From SAR92 clade bacterium H231 (GTDB lineage Bacteria; Pseudomonadota; Gammaproteobacteria; Pseudomonadales; Porticoccaceae), in contig JAOALC010000004.1 of the NCBI GenBank assembly GCA_025153775.1, forward strand, positions 372,001 through 436,000: a stretch of 64,000 bases of DNA. Direction: 5' to 3'. Positions 27,662 to 40,608 of this stretch are shown piece by piece; the stretch's first letter is position 1, and each line of letters begins with the position of its first letter. The position numbers were made by a program, and so were the translations under genes. The notes below the pieces were generated by a model. The model had not been told where the DNA came from, searched no databases, and saw nothing but the letters and a program-made list of their open reading frames with translations.

Positions 27662-28087
27662 CTAGTTTAACTCTCTGGCCCATTCGCAACGGATATTGAT
27701 CGCTGATTCGTTGGGCCTGTGAGCAGCGCCATCGGCTTCAAACACAAAGGAGTGCAGCCCTGACAACTCGGTTTCAAGATGCACTGTAGCTGAAACCCAG
27801 TACATTTTGCGCAACAGATTCTCGAACTGCTCGAGCCAGTATTGCCACTCGTGCTCAACGCCCTGGTAGGAGGCCCCAAAGTGCATCACCTCTGTGCTTA
27901 GACTCAGGTCGCCGCAGTATTTCTCTGGCACCGCAAACATCTCGCGGTTTAACAGGCTCCAGGATTCTGCCGAAGGCAGCTCGAGCATGGCTGCTCGATT
28001 GCTGCGGCATTGCTCGCTGTTGTTGTGCAATGCTACATTTTTAATGCAGCCATAGACCACGGATTCCGATTGATAGTCCCTATCCAA
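27662..28087 (-). CDS. Hypothetical protein
   Basis: 141 residues starting at TTG 28087, with GGGAG 7 nt before it. The sequence is soluble-looking, rich in Trp and Glu (SAESWSLLNREMF, EHEWQYWLEQFENLL), with several Cys and a C-terminal INIRCEWARE. I do not recognise a domain. It lies 31 nt downstream of ligA in the same direction and is probably the tail of the smc-zipA-ligA transcript. Confidence 0.55.
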   Translation of the reverse strand: MDRDYQSESVVYGCIKNVALHNNSEQCRSNRAAMLELPSAESWSLLNREMFAVPEKYCGDLSLSTEVMHFGASYQGVEHEWQYWLEQFENLLRKMYWVSATVHLETELSGLHSFVFEADGAAHRPNESAINIRCEWARELN

Positions 28088-28118
28088 TACTCTACTCCCT
28101 GTGTTTATCTCAGTCTGA

Positions 28119-31039
<2,921 letters not shown>

Positions 31040-31131
31040 AGATACAGCTTGCTCAACTCTTTAATAAACTTTTGTTATTGTAGTTCGCGATACAAAAAAA
31101 CAAAGTATTTTTTATCGCTCAGTTCAACTTA

Positions 31132-34100
31132 TCAGGCTTCGGCCAGTTCGGCTGCCTGATTGACATCTACAGTTACCAGGCGAGACACACCAGGCTCATG
31201 CATGGTTACACCCATTAACTGATTGGCCGCTTCCATAGAAATCTTGTTGTGAGTAATAAAAATAAACTGCACCTGCTCAGACATCTCTTTGACCATATTG
31301 GCATAGCGACCCACATTGGCGTCATCCAGCGGGGCATCCACCTCATCGAGCATACAGAACGGCGCCGGATTGAGCTTAAAGATTGAGAACACCATGGCGA
31401 TCGCGGTCATAGCCTTTTCACCACCGGACAGCAGATGGATTGATGAATTCTTTTTACCCGGTGGGCGAGCCATAAGGGTAACGCCAGTGTTGAGCAAATC
31501 TTCTCCAGTCATTTCCAGATAGGCGTGACCGCCACCGAATAGTTTGGGGAACAGCTCCTGAATATGGCCATTGACCAAATCAAAGGTCTCTTTAAATCTG
31601 GTGCGCGTCTCGCGGTCAATTTTTTGGATAGCATTTTGTAAAGTATTTAGTGCATCTTCCAGTTCTGCATTTTGCTGATCCAGATAATCTTTGCGCTCGG
31701 ACTCGATTTTATATTCATCAATGGCTGCCAGATTGATCGGACCCAGACGCTGAATACGGTTGCCAATCAGCTCCAGTTGCTCTTCCCAGTCGATAAGCGC
31801 CGCATCATCAGCTAGATTTTCCAGCAGGGTTTCCAGATCCGCCTGCTTCTCTGCAATCTGTTCTTCAATAGTGCGGCTCAGAGTACTGATTTCCTGTGCC
31901 GAGATACGCTGGCTTTCCAACTTGCTGCGCACTGTCTGTACTTCCTGCTCCAGTTCGCCGCGCAGTTTTTCCTGCTCGCGCATCTGGTGTTCGGTCGCAT
32001 CCACCAGGGTCTTGGCTTCGGTCATCTCTGCGTCAACCAACAGGCGCGCTTGCAGCTGGGTCTCAAGCTCAATTTTGTGAGCTTCGGTGGGGTCTTCTTT
32101 TATATTGAAGGCCTCACGCAACTGCTCTCTGCGCTCTTGCAGGCGCTCAACCTGCACCTCAAGGCGGCCAATACCCTCGCGAATACTGGTCAGCTGAGTT
32201 TTCAACGAGCTCTCGCGCACCCGCAGCTCCTGACCTAGATCACGATCATGACGAGCTGTTTGACGAGTCTGATCAAGCTGAGCTCGGCACTGGTCACGCT
32301 GCACAATCAGCTCTTCTCTCTGCACTGTATCTGCCTCCATCTTTTCGATGGACTCCTGCAGAATTACCCGCGCCGCAGATAGATTTTCCTGCTCTGTCTC
32401 GGACTGCTGAACCACTTCAGCCAGCTCATTTTCGGCGCGCTCTTTACGCGCCTTGTACTGTTCGATTTGCACTTCGAAGCCACTGAGCTTTGAGCGCAGC
32501 TCAGCGTAATGTCTCTGCTGCTGAGCCACATTGCCGGCAATTTCCTGTCTGGTGGTTTCCAGCGCTTGCAGGCGCTGCTCATTAGCCTGACGACTGCTAT
32601 CTAAGCCGGCGATCTGTGTTTCCAGCGCCGCCATCTGGGTACCTATGGTCTCCAGCTCCTGTTTGCGCTGCAGCACACCTGCTGTGGCATCTTTGTCGCG
32701 AGCCACACGCAACCAGTTACTGCCCAGCCAAATGCCTTCGCGGGTGACCACGGATTCAATGGCGGAGAGCGATGGCTGCAGCTCAAGTGCATCGGCCAGA
32801 GTTTCTGCGGCATAGATATTGTTGATCAGACCTCGGGCTGTGTCGCCCTCGACCAAATCGCTGAGCAGGCGACCTTTGTCACCGGACTGAGCTGCTGTTC
32901 CTGCACTGCCGACCAGCAGTAACTCACCTTTTGTAAAGTCATCCAGCAGACCCACAGAGCTGGCGATATCCTCTACGGCAATAGCTTGCAAGTAGCTGCC
33001 TAGCACGGTCTCAACAGCCACCTCCCAGCCGGCGGCTGGCTTGACTGAAGCCGCCAGACGAGGTTTATCGCCCAGACCTTTGGAGCTCAGCCATTGCTTT
33101 TCTGCATCGTCACCCATAGCGGCCTGTTGCAGTGCTTCGAGGGATGCCTGACGACCTTTTAGCGTTTGCTGAGTGCTGCGGGCCTCATTGAGCTCGGTAA
33201 CAACCTGTTTTTCTTCACCGCGCAGGGTTTCTATCTCGGCGCTATTGTCGGCGCGCTGCTGCTCAATGGCTGCGCTAGCTAGCTCGGCCTCGGAGAGGCT
33301 GGCCTGAATACTGGCCATCTCCTCTTCGGCAGGGCTGGCCTGAAAGCTGCTGGCCTCTGTAGAGAGAGTCTGCTGACGCTCGGTCAAGCGGCGCATCAGC
33401 TGCTCTAGATGTTGAATGCGGGATTGCTGAACTTCGGCCTGCTGTCTTGGGCTGGCTGATTTCTGATTAAACTCATCCCAGGCCTGCTGCCAGGTTTGCA
33501 TGGCCAGTTCGGCGGCCTGCAGCGCTTCAGAGGAGATGGCCTCAGCTGCCTGGGCCGCTTCTAGGGCCGGGGCCAGCTCATCGAACTCGGCAGTCCAGCC
33601 TGCGGCTTTTTGGCGATCGCTGCTCAGATGCTGTTCGGCTTCACTGAAGTTGCGTTCGGTTTGCTCTAAATCTTTGTGTAATTCCTGGGCCCGCTGCTGA
33701 GCGTGCTCAATAGCCTGCTCTATACGCGCCACATCGCCGCCAATTTTATAAAAGCGCGCCTGCACCTCGTTAAAGGCATCACTGTGGTCTGTATATTCTG
33801 AGCGTAGTTTTTCAATACTGCTGTCACAGGCGCTGCGCTGGGCAATAATTTTTTCCTGCTCTATTTCCAGTGCGCCAATCACCTGCTTTTGCTCTGTGGC
33901 GGAAGCGTTGTAGCCGCGCCATTTTAGGGCTAGCAACTCGGCGGAAACCTGTCGCTCTTCCTTTTTGAACTCCGCATATTTCTCAGCAGATTTTGCCTGG
34001 CGTTCGAGCCTGCCAAGCTGACGACCTAACTCGTCGCGAATATCGGTAAGTCGCTCAAGATTTTCTTGGGTTCGCTGAATACGCCCCTCAGTATCCCGGC

Positions 34101-34629
34101 GACGCTCTTTGTATTTGGAGATGCCTGCGGCTTCTTCTATATAGACTCTCAGCTCGTCTGGCTTGGCCTCAATCAGACGGGAGATCATGCCCTGCTCAAT
34201 AATAGCGTAGCTACGCGGCCCCAGACCTGTGCCCAAGAAAATATCGGTGATATCGCGGCGGCGACATTTGTTGCCATTGAGATAGTAATTGGACTGGCCA
34301 TCTCTAGTGACCTTGCGCTTGATACCAATCTCGTTATAGGAGGCGTACTCACCTACAATGCGACCATCGGAATTGTCGAATATCAATTCGATAGAGGCCT
34401 GTCCCACCGGCTTGCGACCGCCAGAGCCGTTAAAGATAACGTCGGACATATTCTCGCCGCGAAGATTCTTGGCAGAGCTCTCCCCCATCACCCAGCGCAC
34501 GGCATCGATTATGTTGGATTTACCGCAGCCATTGGGCCCAACTACGGCGCAGAGGTTGCTGGGAAAGTTGACATTGGTCGGGTCCACAAAGGATTTGAAC
34601 CCAGCTAATTTAATCGATTTAAGCCGCAT
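31132..34629 (-). CDS. smc: Chromosome condensation ATPase Smc
   Basis: Smc is the long coiled-coil ATPase of the condensin complex with ScpA and ScpB. The 1165 residues show Walker A GPNGCGKSN (31-39), the N-terminal head with MGESSAKNLRG, a first coiled coil to about 495, a hinge (about 505-650, LGSYLQAIAVEDIASSVGLL), a returning coiled coil, and the C-terminal head with signature LLSGGEKAMTAIAMVFSIF and Walker B FCMLDEVDAPLDDANV. It is complete and heads the smc-zipA-ligA run. A TAGAAT hexamer near 34700 could be its -10, but no -35 is convincing. Confidence 0.97.
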   Translation of the reverse strand: MRLKSIKLAGFKSFVDPTNVNFPSNLCAVVGPNGCGKSNIIDAVRWVMGESSAKNLRGENMSDVIFNGSGGRKPVGQASIELIFDNSDGRIVGEYASYNEIGIKRKVTRDGQSNYYLNGNKCRRRDITDIFLGTGLGPRSYAIIEQGMISRLIEAKPDELRVYIEEAAGISKYKERRRDTEGRIQRTQENLERLTDIRDELGRQLGRLERQAKSAEKYAEFKKEERQVSAELLALKWRGYNASATEQKQVIGALEIEQEKIIAQRSACDSSIEKLRSEYTDHSDAFNEVQARFYKIGGDVARIEQAIEHAQQRAQELHKDLEQTERNFSEAEQHLSSDRQKAAGWTAEFDELAPALEAAQAAEAISSEALQAAELAMQTWQQAWDEFNQKSASPRQQAEVQQSRIQHLEQLMRRLTERQQTLSTEASSFQASPAEEEMASIQASLSEAELASAAIEQQRADNSAEIETLRGEEKQVVTELNEARSTQQTLKGRQASLEALQQAAMGDDAEKQWLSSKGLGDKPRLAASVKPAAGWEVAVETVLGSYLQAIAVEDIASSVGLLDDFTKGELLLVGSAGTAAQSGDKGRLLSDLVEGDTARGLINNIYAAETLADALELQPSLSAIESVVTREGIWLGSNWLRVARDKDATAGVLQRKQELETIGTQMAALETQIAGLDSSRQANEQRLQALETTRQEIAGNVAQQQRHYAELRSKLSGFEVQIEQYKARKERAENELAEVVQQSETEQENLSAARVILQESIEKMEADTVQREELIVQRDQCRAQLDQTRQTARHDRDLGQELRVRESSLKTQLTSIREGIGRLEVQVERLQERREQLREAFNIKEDPTEAHKIELETQLQARLLVDAEMTEAKTLVDATEHQMREQEKLRGELEQEVQTVRSKLESQRISAQEISTLSRTIEEQIAEKQADLETLLENLADDAALIDWEEQLELIGNRIQRLGPINLAAIDEYKIESERKDYLDQQNAELEDALNTLQNAIQKIDRETRTRFKETFDLVNGHIQELFPKLFGGGHAYLEMTGEDLLNTGVTLMARPPGKKNSSIHLLSGGEKAMTAIAMVFSIFKLNPAPFCMLDEVDAPLDDANVGRYANMVKEMSEQVQFIFITHNKISMEAANQLMGVTMHEPGVSRLVTVDVNQAAELAEA

Positions 34630-34799
34630 GTTTCATCATTTCTGTTGGTGTTTGGCCCAGTCGTTTGGCCAGGGGATTATCTAATGGTTAGCGGCTAATT
34701 CTACACAGTCTGAGCCCCACACAAAACAGTAAATCGGGGAATCTGTTATTTAGTTTCTTGAAAGGGATAGGATTGGTTTGCAACAGCAGCAACTGGCCT

Positions 34800-34845
34800 A
34801 AAAAAGGCGACGAACCCGGGGCAGCTAAAATGGTGCCTCGGCCTT
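34800..34845 (-). terminator. Possible terminator behind the ccm operon
   Basis: On the minus strand an imperfect stem, AAGGC-CGA against TCG-CGCCTT with a 2-nt bulge, is followed by a run of six T. It lies just behind ccmI and before smc, where the long ccm transcript should end. The large loop makes this weak. Confidence 0.35.
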
Positions 34846-34861
34846 GCTGAGCAGCCAATAA

Positions 34862-36094
34862 TTAGGGTCTCTGGGAATTAATTTCCAGGCTTAGGGGGCT
34901 ATTGATATCTCTGAGCTCAATCACCTCAGAGACGGTTTCCCAGTCGCCGGATTGGGGAGTGGCGGAGCCCGTTGTGGATAGCCGGGCAATCAACTTTACC
35001 TGATCCACCGACGACAGATTCTGGTCTGCCATCAGCGCCTGACTATCGCTGAGGGTCACAGTGGCCGGGAGATCCGCAGCGGTTAGTTTTTGTGCGGCCA
35101 GTGGCATGGGTGAACCTGAGGTGCGCACCGCAGCAACAAATACCATCTGTTCGGGCGCAAAGCTGATACCTGGGGCCAGACTCAGTTGCACTCTGATTGT
35201 CCTACCTGGCTCTGCAGCTATTGGGACCTGGCCCAGCAGGCTATTGGCGCGATCTATACCCAGTTGCAGGGCCTTGGCCGTTGGGCTATTGATATCAAGG
35301 CCCTGAATAGCGCCCTGCCAATAGGTAATAGCCAGCTGTAACTGAGCATTTTCAAAGGACTGAATACCTTTGAGCCCCAGTATGGTGGGGTTGTTGGAAT
35401 CTACAGCGAAGGCTTTATCCATGGCACTGATTACCGGCTCGGTAAAACGATTGCCAGCCACCAGATAAAGAGACTCCGCATACTGGGCCAACAGAAAACC
35501 ATCTTCAGGTGTCACTTCAATAGCGGCGGCAAAATACTGGCTGGCAGCTAGTACATCGCCCTCCACCAGAGCCCCCTGCGCCAGCATGGCCCAGTAGTAA
35601 ATATTGTCCGGCCGCTGTTTTACTCGCTGGGAAATTGCAGCGTTAAGCGACTGGCGCCAACTTTTTTCCGCCGCACTGTCGCCGGGCAGATCTGAGCCCT
35701 GTTCCATTAAGTCTAGTATCTGCTCATCTGCAGTGGCACCTAGCTGGTGGTAACTGATCACTGTGCCAGCAATCATCAGCAGCAATAAAACCGGCAGTAA
35801 CCAGAGCCCACTGCTGGTTTGGCGGTGCTCAGAATCCGGTGTCTGGGCGGCGGTATTGTGCAGCAGAAGTTGCTGAGCATCCGAATAGAGCTGCTGGTGC
35901 TGAGACTGACTGATTTCACCGGCTTCCAACTGTCGCGCCAGCTGGGCTTCCTGATCACGAAAGATGGCCACATTGGCCAGCTGACTGTCGGAGCTATCCG
36001 GAGTTTGGCTAGAGCCCTGCCCAGTGAAAAACGGATAGATAAAAAATAGGCTGGCGGCCGCTAGCAGCAGGCCGATCAATAGGTAAAAAGCCAT
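34862..36094 (-). CDS. ccmI: Cytochrome c biogenesis protein CcmI (CycH)
   Basis: CcmI is the apocytochrome chaperone that works with the CcmF-CcmH haem lyase. The 410-residue protein has two transmembrane helices (about 4-22 and 98-116) flanking a coiled-coil cytoplasmic loop, then a periplasmic TPR region (about 150-260, YYWAMLAQGALVEGDVLAASQYFAAAI) and a C-terminal beta domain. The start codon overlaps the ccmH stop. Last gene of the operon. Confidence 0.92.
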   Translation of the reverse strand: MAFYLLIGLLLAAASLFFIYPFFTGQGSSQTPDSSDSQLANVAIFRDQEAQLARQLEAGEISQSQHQQLYSDAQQLLLHNTAAQTPDSEHRQTSSGLWLLPVLLLLMIAGTVISYHQLGATADEQILDLMEQGSDLPGDSAAEKSWRQSLNAAISQRVKQRPDNIYYWAMLAQGALVEGDVLAASQYFAAAIEVTPEDGFLLAQYAESLYLVAGNRFTEPVISAMDKAFAVDSNNPTILGLKGIQSFENAQLQLAITYWQGAIQGLDINSPTAKALQLGIDRANSLLGQVPIAAEPGRTIRVQLSLAPGISFAPEQMVFVAAVRTSGSPMPLAAQKLTAADLPATVTLSDSQALMADQNLSSVDQVKLIARLSTTGSATPQSGDWETVSEVIELRDINSPLSLEINSQRP

Positions 36095-36579
36095 TACTTG
36101 GGTTCCCTGTCCGTCAGAAGGCTATCCAGCCGCTGTTGATCCTCTGGGCTTATCTGATCGCTGTTCTGACTCTGGGAATGACTTTGGCTCTCGCTAGGCC
36201 GCTGCTTGAAATACAGGCGGTAAACCACCAGCAAGCCCAAAAGTACAAACACCAAAGGTGAGCCCCAGAGCAACCAGGTAGTCTGATTCACTTCGGGACG
36301 ATAGAGAATAAAATCTGAATAGCGGGCTACCAGATAGTCTTTTATTTGTTGGTCGCTGAGGTCTTCTTCCAACAGCCGCTGAACCTGGGCCCGCAAATCA
36401 TTGGAGATGGGCGAGTTGGAATCGGCGAGGCTTTGATTCTGACATTTGGGACAGCGCAGCTCTTCTATTAGCTGCTGGTAGCGCGGGCGCAGAGACTCAT
36501 CAGAAAACTCCACCACCTCGGCATTGGCCAGCAGCAGTTGGCTTTGCAATACCAGCATCAAAAATAGCAATAACTTCAC
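36094..36579 (-). CDS. ccmH: Cytochrome c-type biogenesis protein CcmH (CycL)
   Basis: A membrane thiol-oxidoreductase that keeps apocytochrome haem-binding Cys reduced. The 161 residues have a signal sequence, the conserved LRCPKCQNQSLADSN with redox C43 and C46, and one C-terminal transmembrane helix (about 105-125), then a charged, Ser/Gln-rich tail. This is the short Pseudomonas-type CcmH, with CcmI encoded separately. Confidence 0.94.
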   Translation of the reverse strand: MKLLLFLMLVLQSQLLLANAEVVEFSDESLRPRYQQLIEELRCPKCQNQSLADSNSPISNDLRAQVQRLLEEDLSDQQIKDYLVARYSDFILYRPEVNQTTWLLWGSPLVFVLLGLLVVYRLYFKQRPSESQSHSQSQNSDQISPEDQQRLDSLLTDREPK

Positions 36580-37130
36580 TGGGTCGCACCTAAAACTGGC
36601 GTTGTGCCGGTTAATTCTTGATACAGAGCGGCAAACTCCGCCTCCCAGACTCGCTTGTCCACCACACCGACCCGGCGGTGACGAATAATGCCCTGAGCAT
36701 CAACCAGATAGGTTTCAGGAGCGCCATAGACACCCAGATCAATACCCAGGCTACCCAGTTCGTCATAAATATTAAAACTGTAGGGGTTGCCGCGCTCCAG
36801 CAACCAGAGCTGTGCTGCCTTGCGCTGATCTTTATAATTGAGACCAATAATCTTCACACCCTGCTCTGCCAATGCATTGAGGCTGGGGTGTTCGATACGA
36901 CAGGCGAAGCACCAGGTGGCCCAAACATTAACTAAAACCACCTGATCTGCAAAATCTTGCTGAGTCACCAGAGACTCAGGGTCCTGTAATGAGGGCATTG
37001 CAAAGGCGGGGAAAGGCTCCCCCACCAGGGCCGAGGGCAGCTCGGTGGGATCCTTATCAAGGCCTAGCAACAGTATCAGAGTTAGCACCGCAAATAGGCT
37101 GAGGGGAATAAATAACGCCAGCCGATTCAT
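36576..37130 (-). CDS. ccmG: Thiol:disulfide interchange protein CcmG (DsbE)
   Basis: A membrane-anchored thioredoxin-fold reductant of the cytochrome c maturation pathway. The 184 residues have an N-terminal anchor (about 5-24), the active site WCFAC (C74, C77) in NVWATWCFACRIEHPSL, and the GVYGAPETYLVD segment with the cis-Pro characteristic of CcmG. The E. coli active site is WCPTC, so Phe-Ala between the cysteines is a variant. It overlaps both neighbours by 4 nt. Confidence 0.94.
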   Translation of the reverse strand: MNRLALFIPLSLFAVLTLILLLGLDKDPTELPSALVGEPFPAFAMPSLQDPESLVTQQDFADQVVLVNVWATWCFACRIEHPSLNALAEQGVKIIGLNYKDQRKAAQLWLLERGNPYSFNIYDELGSLGIDLGVYGAPETYLVDAQGIIRHRRVGVVDKRVWEAEFAALYQELTGTTPVLGATQ

Positions 37131-39139
37131 TGCGCAACCTTTGAGAGCACTGCGGAGTCCAAGGCAGAGCCAGCACTAGCCACAGCCGCTTTTTTGGAAC
37201 CCAGACGCCGCCGGTAGCGTTTATCTGCCGCTGCGATAAGCCCCCCCAGGGCAATCATCAGCGCACCCAGCCAGATACAGCGAACAAAGGGTTTGACGTA
37301 GAGCCGCACAGCCCAGGCCTGCCCCGCCAGGGGCTCGCCAAGACTGACATAGAGATCGCGATGCAATGCGCCATCAATAGCCGCCTCAGTCATCACCTGC
37401 CCGCCAGCTCTGTAGTTGCGCTTTTCCGGCAACATGGTAGCTACCATGGAACCCTGTTGCTCAACATTAATCTCGCCTCTGTAGGCTAAATAGTTGGGCC
37501 CCTCAACCTGAGTAACTCTGACAAACTCAAACTCATAGCCAGAAACCTGGACTCTATCACCTGGCTCCATGCGCACATCCCGCTGCATGGAGTACACAGA
37601 ACTCAGGCCTACACCAAGAATACAGACCGCAAGCCCCATATGGGCGACCACCATACCCCAGTAGCTACCGGATAATTTACTAAGCTTTGCCCATTTACCG
37701 GCGGTTTTATCTATAAGGTCCCGGGCTGTCATGGCAATGACCCAGAAGCCGATTAACAGGGTGAAAGCTGCCCCCAGAGAATAGCTAGACCAGGAAGTTT
37801 CGCTGGCCAAAAACAGCGGCAGTACCAGGGCCAGCAGCAGGCTGACCAGTGCAGGCACTACTGCCTTGTTGCGCAGCAGGCTGGGGTCAGTTTTTTTCCA
37901 GCGAGTAAAAGCTGCAAAGCCCACAGCTATGGCCAGACCAGACATTAGGGGAACAAAGAAAAAGTCAAAATAAGGGGGGCCAACGGAAATCTTGCCCAGA
38001 TCCAGTACATCGGCCAGCAGAGGATACAGAGTCCCCACCAGAATCATGGCCATTGAGCTGACCAGTAAAATATTATTTAGCAGCAGCATCATTTCCCGGG
38101 ACCAGGCACCGTAGCCAGCCACTTTCTGCATGGCTGGGCCACGCAGGGCAAACAGGGTAAGTGAGCCACCTATCACCAGGGCAATAAACCCAAGAATAAA
38201 TGCACCTCGCTCTGGGTCGCTGGCGAAGGCGTGCACAGATGTCAGAATACCGGAGCGCACCAGGAAGGCACCCAGCAGGCTGAGGGAGAACGCAAAGATA
38301 GCTAACAGCAGGGTCCAGCTTCTGAACACACCGCGTTTTTCAGTGGCAGCTATGCTGTGAACCAGTGCAGTGCCCACCAGCCAGGGCATAAATGAGGCAT
38401 TTTCAACCGGGTCCCAGAACCACCAACCACCCCAGCCCAGCTCGTAATAGGCCCACCAGCTGCCCAGACCAATACCCAGGGTCAGAAATGCCCAGGCGAC
38501 ATTGATCCAAGGCCTTGCCCAGCGCGCCCAAGCACTATCGAACTGATTGCCAATCAGTGCAGCTATGGCAAAGGCAAAGGGCACTGCAAAGCCCACATAA
38601 CCCATATACAGCATGGGCGGATGTACAATTAGCCCAAAGTCTTGCAGCAGAGGATTTAGATCTCGGCCCTCCACAGGAGACACCGGCAGCAGCCGATCAA
38701 AGGGATTGGATGTCAGCAGCAGGAAAACAATAAAGCCGACGGCAACAAACCCCATAACTGATAGCACCCGAGCCACTAGCTGTCGGGGCAATTCACGGCT
38801 GTAAAGTGCCACTGCCGCGGACCAGCCGGCCAGCATGAGTACCCAGAGCAGCAAAGAGCCCTCATGGGCGCCCCATACAGCACTGAATTTAAAGCGATCG
38901 GGCAGCAGGGTATTAGAGTTATTGGCTACATAGGCCACTGAAAAATCATCCTGCAAAAAGGCGTTGGCCAAACAGGCAAAGGACAGGGCAATAAAAACAA
39001 ACTGACCCAGAGCCAGGCTGTGGCCTAGCCTCATCCAGCTGCTGTGGCCGGTAAAGGATCCCAGCATAGGCACTGAGGCCTGAGCCAGGGCAAAACAGAG
39101 GGCAATTATCAGTGCCACATGGCCGAGTTCAGGGGTCAT
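37127..39139 (-). CDS. ccmF: Haem lyase subunit CcmF
   Basis: CcmF is the integral membrane core of the System I haem lyase that attaches haem b to apocytochrome c. The 670 residues have about 15 transmembrane segments, the WWD haem-handling domain (GWGGWWFWDPVENASFMPWL, around 233-252) and conserved periplasmic His-bearing loops (PPMLYMGY; VHSIAATEKRG). The length is normal and the gene overlaps ccmE and ccmG by 4 nt each. Confidence 0.97.
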   Translation of the reverse strand: MTPELGHVALIIALCFALAQASVPMLGSFTGHSSWMRLGHSLALGQFVFIALSFACLANAFLQDDFSVAYVANNSNTLLPDRFKFSAVWGAHEGSLLLWVLMLAGWSAAVALYSRELPRQLVARVLSVMGFVAVGFIVFLLLTSNPFDRLLPVSPVEGRDLNPLLQDFGLIVHPPMLYMGYVGFAVPFAFAIAALIGNQFDSAWARWARPWINVAWAFLTLGIGLGSWWAYYELGWGGWWFWDPVENASFMPWLVGTALVHSIAATEKRGVFRSWTLLLAIFAFSLSLLGAFLVRSGILTSVHAFASDPERGAFILGFIALVIGGSLTLFALRGPAMQKVAGYGAWSREMMLLLNNILLVSSMAMILVGTLYPLLADVLDLGKISVGPPYFDFFFVPLMSGLAIAVGFAAFTRWKKTDPSLLRNKAVVPALVSLLLALVLPLFLASETSWSSYSLGAAFTLLIGFWVIAMTARDLIDKTAGKWAKLSKLSGSYWGMVVAHMGLAVCILGVGLSSVYSMQRDVRMEPGDRVQVSGYEFEFVRVTQVEGPNYLAYRGEINVEQQGSMVATMLPEKRNYRAGGQVMTEAAIDGALHRDLYVSLGEPLAGQAWAVRLYVKPFVRCIWLGALMIALGGLIAAADKRYRRRLGSKKAAVASAGSALDSAVLSKVAQ

Positions 39140-39588
39140 TGGGCGTTTTCCTGCTGCTTTAATTCGTAGGCCTTATTCATGGCATCTGCAACTTCTGGGG
39201 GCGTGTATTTCTCATCGTGCTTAGCCAGCACTTCGGTGGCGCGCAGTATATTGTTTTCATCCAGTTTGCCCGCCGCAATCGCCGCCTCGCCCTCATCAAA
39301 CAGATCCGGGAGGATGCCCGCATAATGAATGGTTAAAGTCGCCATACCATCGCTGACATCGAACAGCACATCCAGGGAATCTGAGGACCTCTGTATAGAG
39401 CCTTCGACCACCATGCCTCCGGCACGAATATGCACAGCACTGGGCGCCTCACCTGCAGCAATCTGCGAAGGCGTGTAAAAATAGTTGGCATTCTGACCCA
39501 GCATATAGGCCATAAGCCCAACAATGGCAGAGGCCGCCACCACCAATAAAATCACTAGCTGCAGGCGCTGTTTACGAATTGGATGCAT
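39136..39588 (-). CDS. ccmE: Haem chaperone CcmE
   Basis: CcmE carries haem covalently from CcmC to CcmF in the periplasm. The 150 residues have an N-terminal signal anchor (about 9-29) and an OB-fold domain ending in the haem-binding motif LAKHDEKYTPPEV, with covalent His H124 and axial Tyr Y128. The motif is fully conserved. Confidence 0.96.
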   Translation of the reverse strand: MHPIRKQRLQLVILLVVAASAIVGLMAYMLGQNANYFYTPSQIAAGEAPSAVHIRAGGMVVEGSIQRSSDSLDVLFDVSDGMATLTIHYAGILPDLFDEGEAAIAAGKLDENNILRATEVLAKHDEKYTPPEVADAMNKAYELKQQENAQ

Positions 39589-39815
39589 TATTTGTCTTCC
39601 TCTGATGGCTCAGCCGATGATGTGCTCGCTGCCTGCTGCAGCTGTTGGCGCTGAGACTGCCGCGCAATAGATTGCAGGTTATCTCGGTGCTGCTGCACTG
39701 GCCTGATCAGCAACCAACCGAGCACTGCCAGAGAGACCAGTACCACAGTCCATACATAGGGCCCATGACCGGCCATGTCCCACAGCTGCTTTAGGCTGTC
39801 AAATTGAGGGCTCAT
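39588..39815 (-). CDS. ccmD: Haem exporter accessory protein CcmD
   Basis: A 75-residue single-span membrane protein (about 19-39, YVWTVVLVSLAVLGWLLI) with the preceding MAGHGPYVW typical of CcmD and a charged cytoplasmic tail. CcmD helps release holo-CcmE from the CcmABC complex. Its position between ccmC and ccmE confirms the call. Confidence 0.92.
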   Translation of the reverse strand: MSPQFDSLKQLWDMAGHGPYVWTVVLVSLAVLGWLLIRPVQQHRDNLQSIARQSQRQQLQQAASTSSAEPSEEDK

Positions 39816-40585
39816 TGATCCACCTGCGCAGGCTGAGTTCTGAGAGCCAACTCACGCACCCAGCTCGACTTGCGTTCGCGGCGCAGTATCTCCACCCTGG
39901 TGTAGAGAATCAGGGCCAGCCCATAAAAGCTGTACATAGCGATAATCATAACTAACAGAGGCTGGAACATATCCATGTGCATACTGGGTGCCGAGGTAAA
40001 TTTGATGGTGGCAGGTTGATGCAATGTATACCACCAGTCCACCGACTTATAGATGATGGGAATATTCACAGTGCCCACCAGCGCTAAAATAGCGCTGGCC
40101 TTATTGCCAGTCTCCTGGGAGTGAAATGCATATTGCAGCGCCAGCACCCCCAGGTACAAAAACAGCAGAATCAACATGGACGTAATCCGCGCATCCCAAA
40201 CCCAGTAGGTGCCCCAGGTGGGCTTGCCCCAGACGGCACCGGTAAACAGTGCAATAAAGGTAAGTGCAGCCCCAATAGGTGCTGCTGACTTCATTACCAT
40301 ATAGCTGAGTTTCATCTTCCAAATTAAGCCGATTGCACCAGCAATAGCCATCAGATAATAGCCCGCCAGCGCCAAAAACGAGGCTGGTACATGCAGATAA
40401 ATAATACGAAAACTATTGCCCTGCTTGGCATCCTGGGGAGCGTAAGCCAGCCCCCAAATCAGGCCCGTCAGCATAAGCCCCAGAGTCAACACCCAGAGCC
40501 AGGGCAACCAGCGCCCAGTGGTTTCGTAAAACCAGCGCGGTGATCCCATGCGGTGAAACCAGTTCCAATTCCTGCCTGCAGCCAT
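39812..40585 (-). CDS. ccmC: Haem exporter protein CcmC
   Basis: CcmC transfers haem to CcmE. The 257 residues form six transmembrane helices with the WWD-type motif GKPTWGTYWVWDARITSML and conserved His residues in IIYLHVPASFLAL and WWYTLHQPATIKF. The size is normal and the gene overlaps ccmD by 4 nt. Confidence 0.96.
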   Translation of the reverse strand: MAAGRNWNWFHRMGSPRWFYETTGRWLPWLWVLTLGLMLTGLIWGLAYAPQDAKQGNSFRIIYLHVPASFLALAGYYLMAIAGAIGLIWKMKLSYMVMKSAAPIGAALTFIALFTGAVWGKPTWGTYWVWDARITSMLILLFLYLGVLALQYAFHSQETGNKASAILALVGTVNIPIIYKSVDWWYTLHQPATIKFTSAPSMHMDMFQPLLVMIIAMYSFYGLALILYTRVEILRRERKSSWVRELALRTQPAQVDQ

Positions 40586-40608
40586 AGTACTTAAAACCTA
40601 TCAATCAA

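Noticed and set aside
34066-34608. A 180-codon open frame antisense to smc
   Set aside because: It mirrors the conserved Walker A region of smc and has no independent support.
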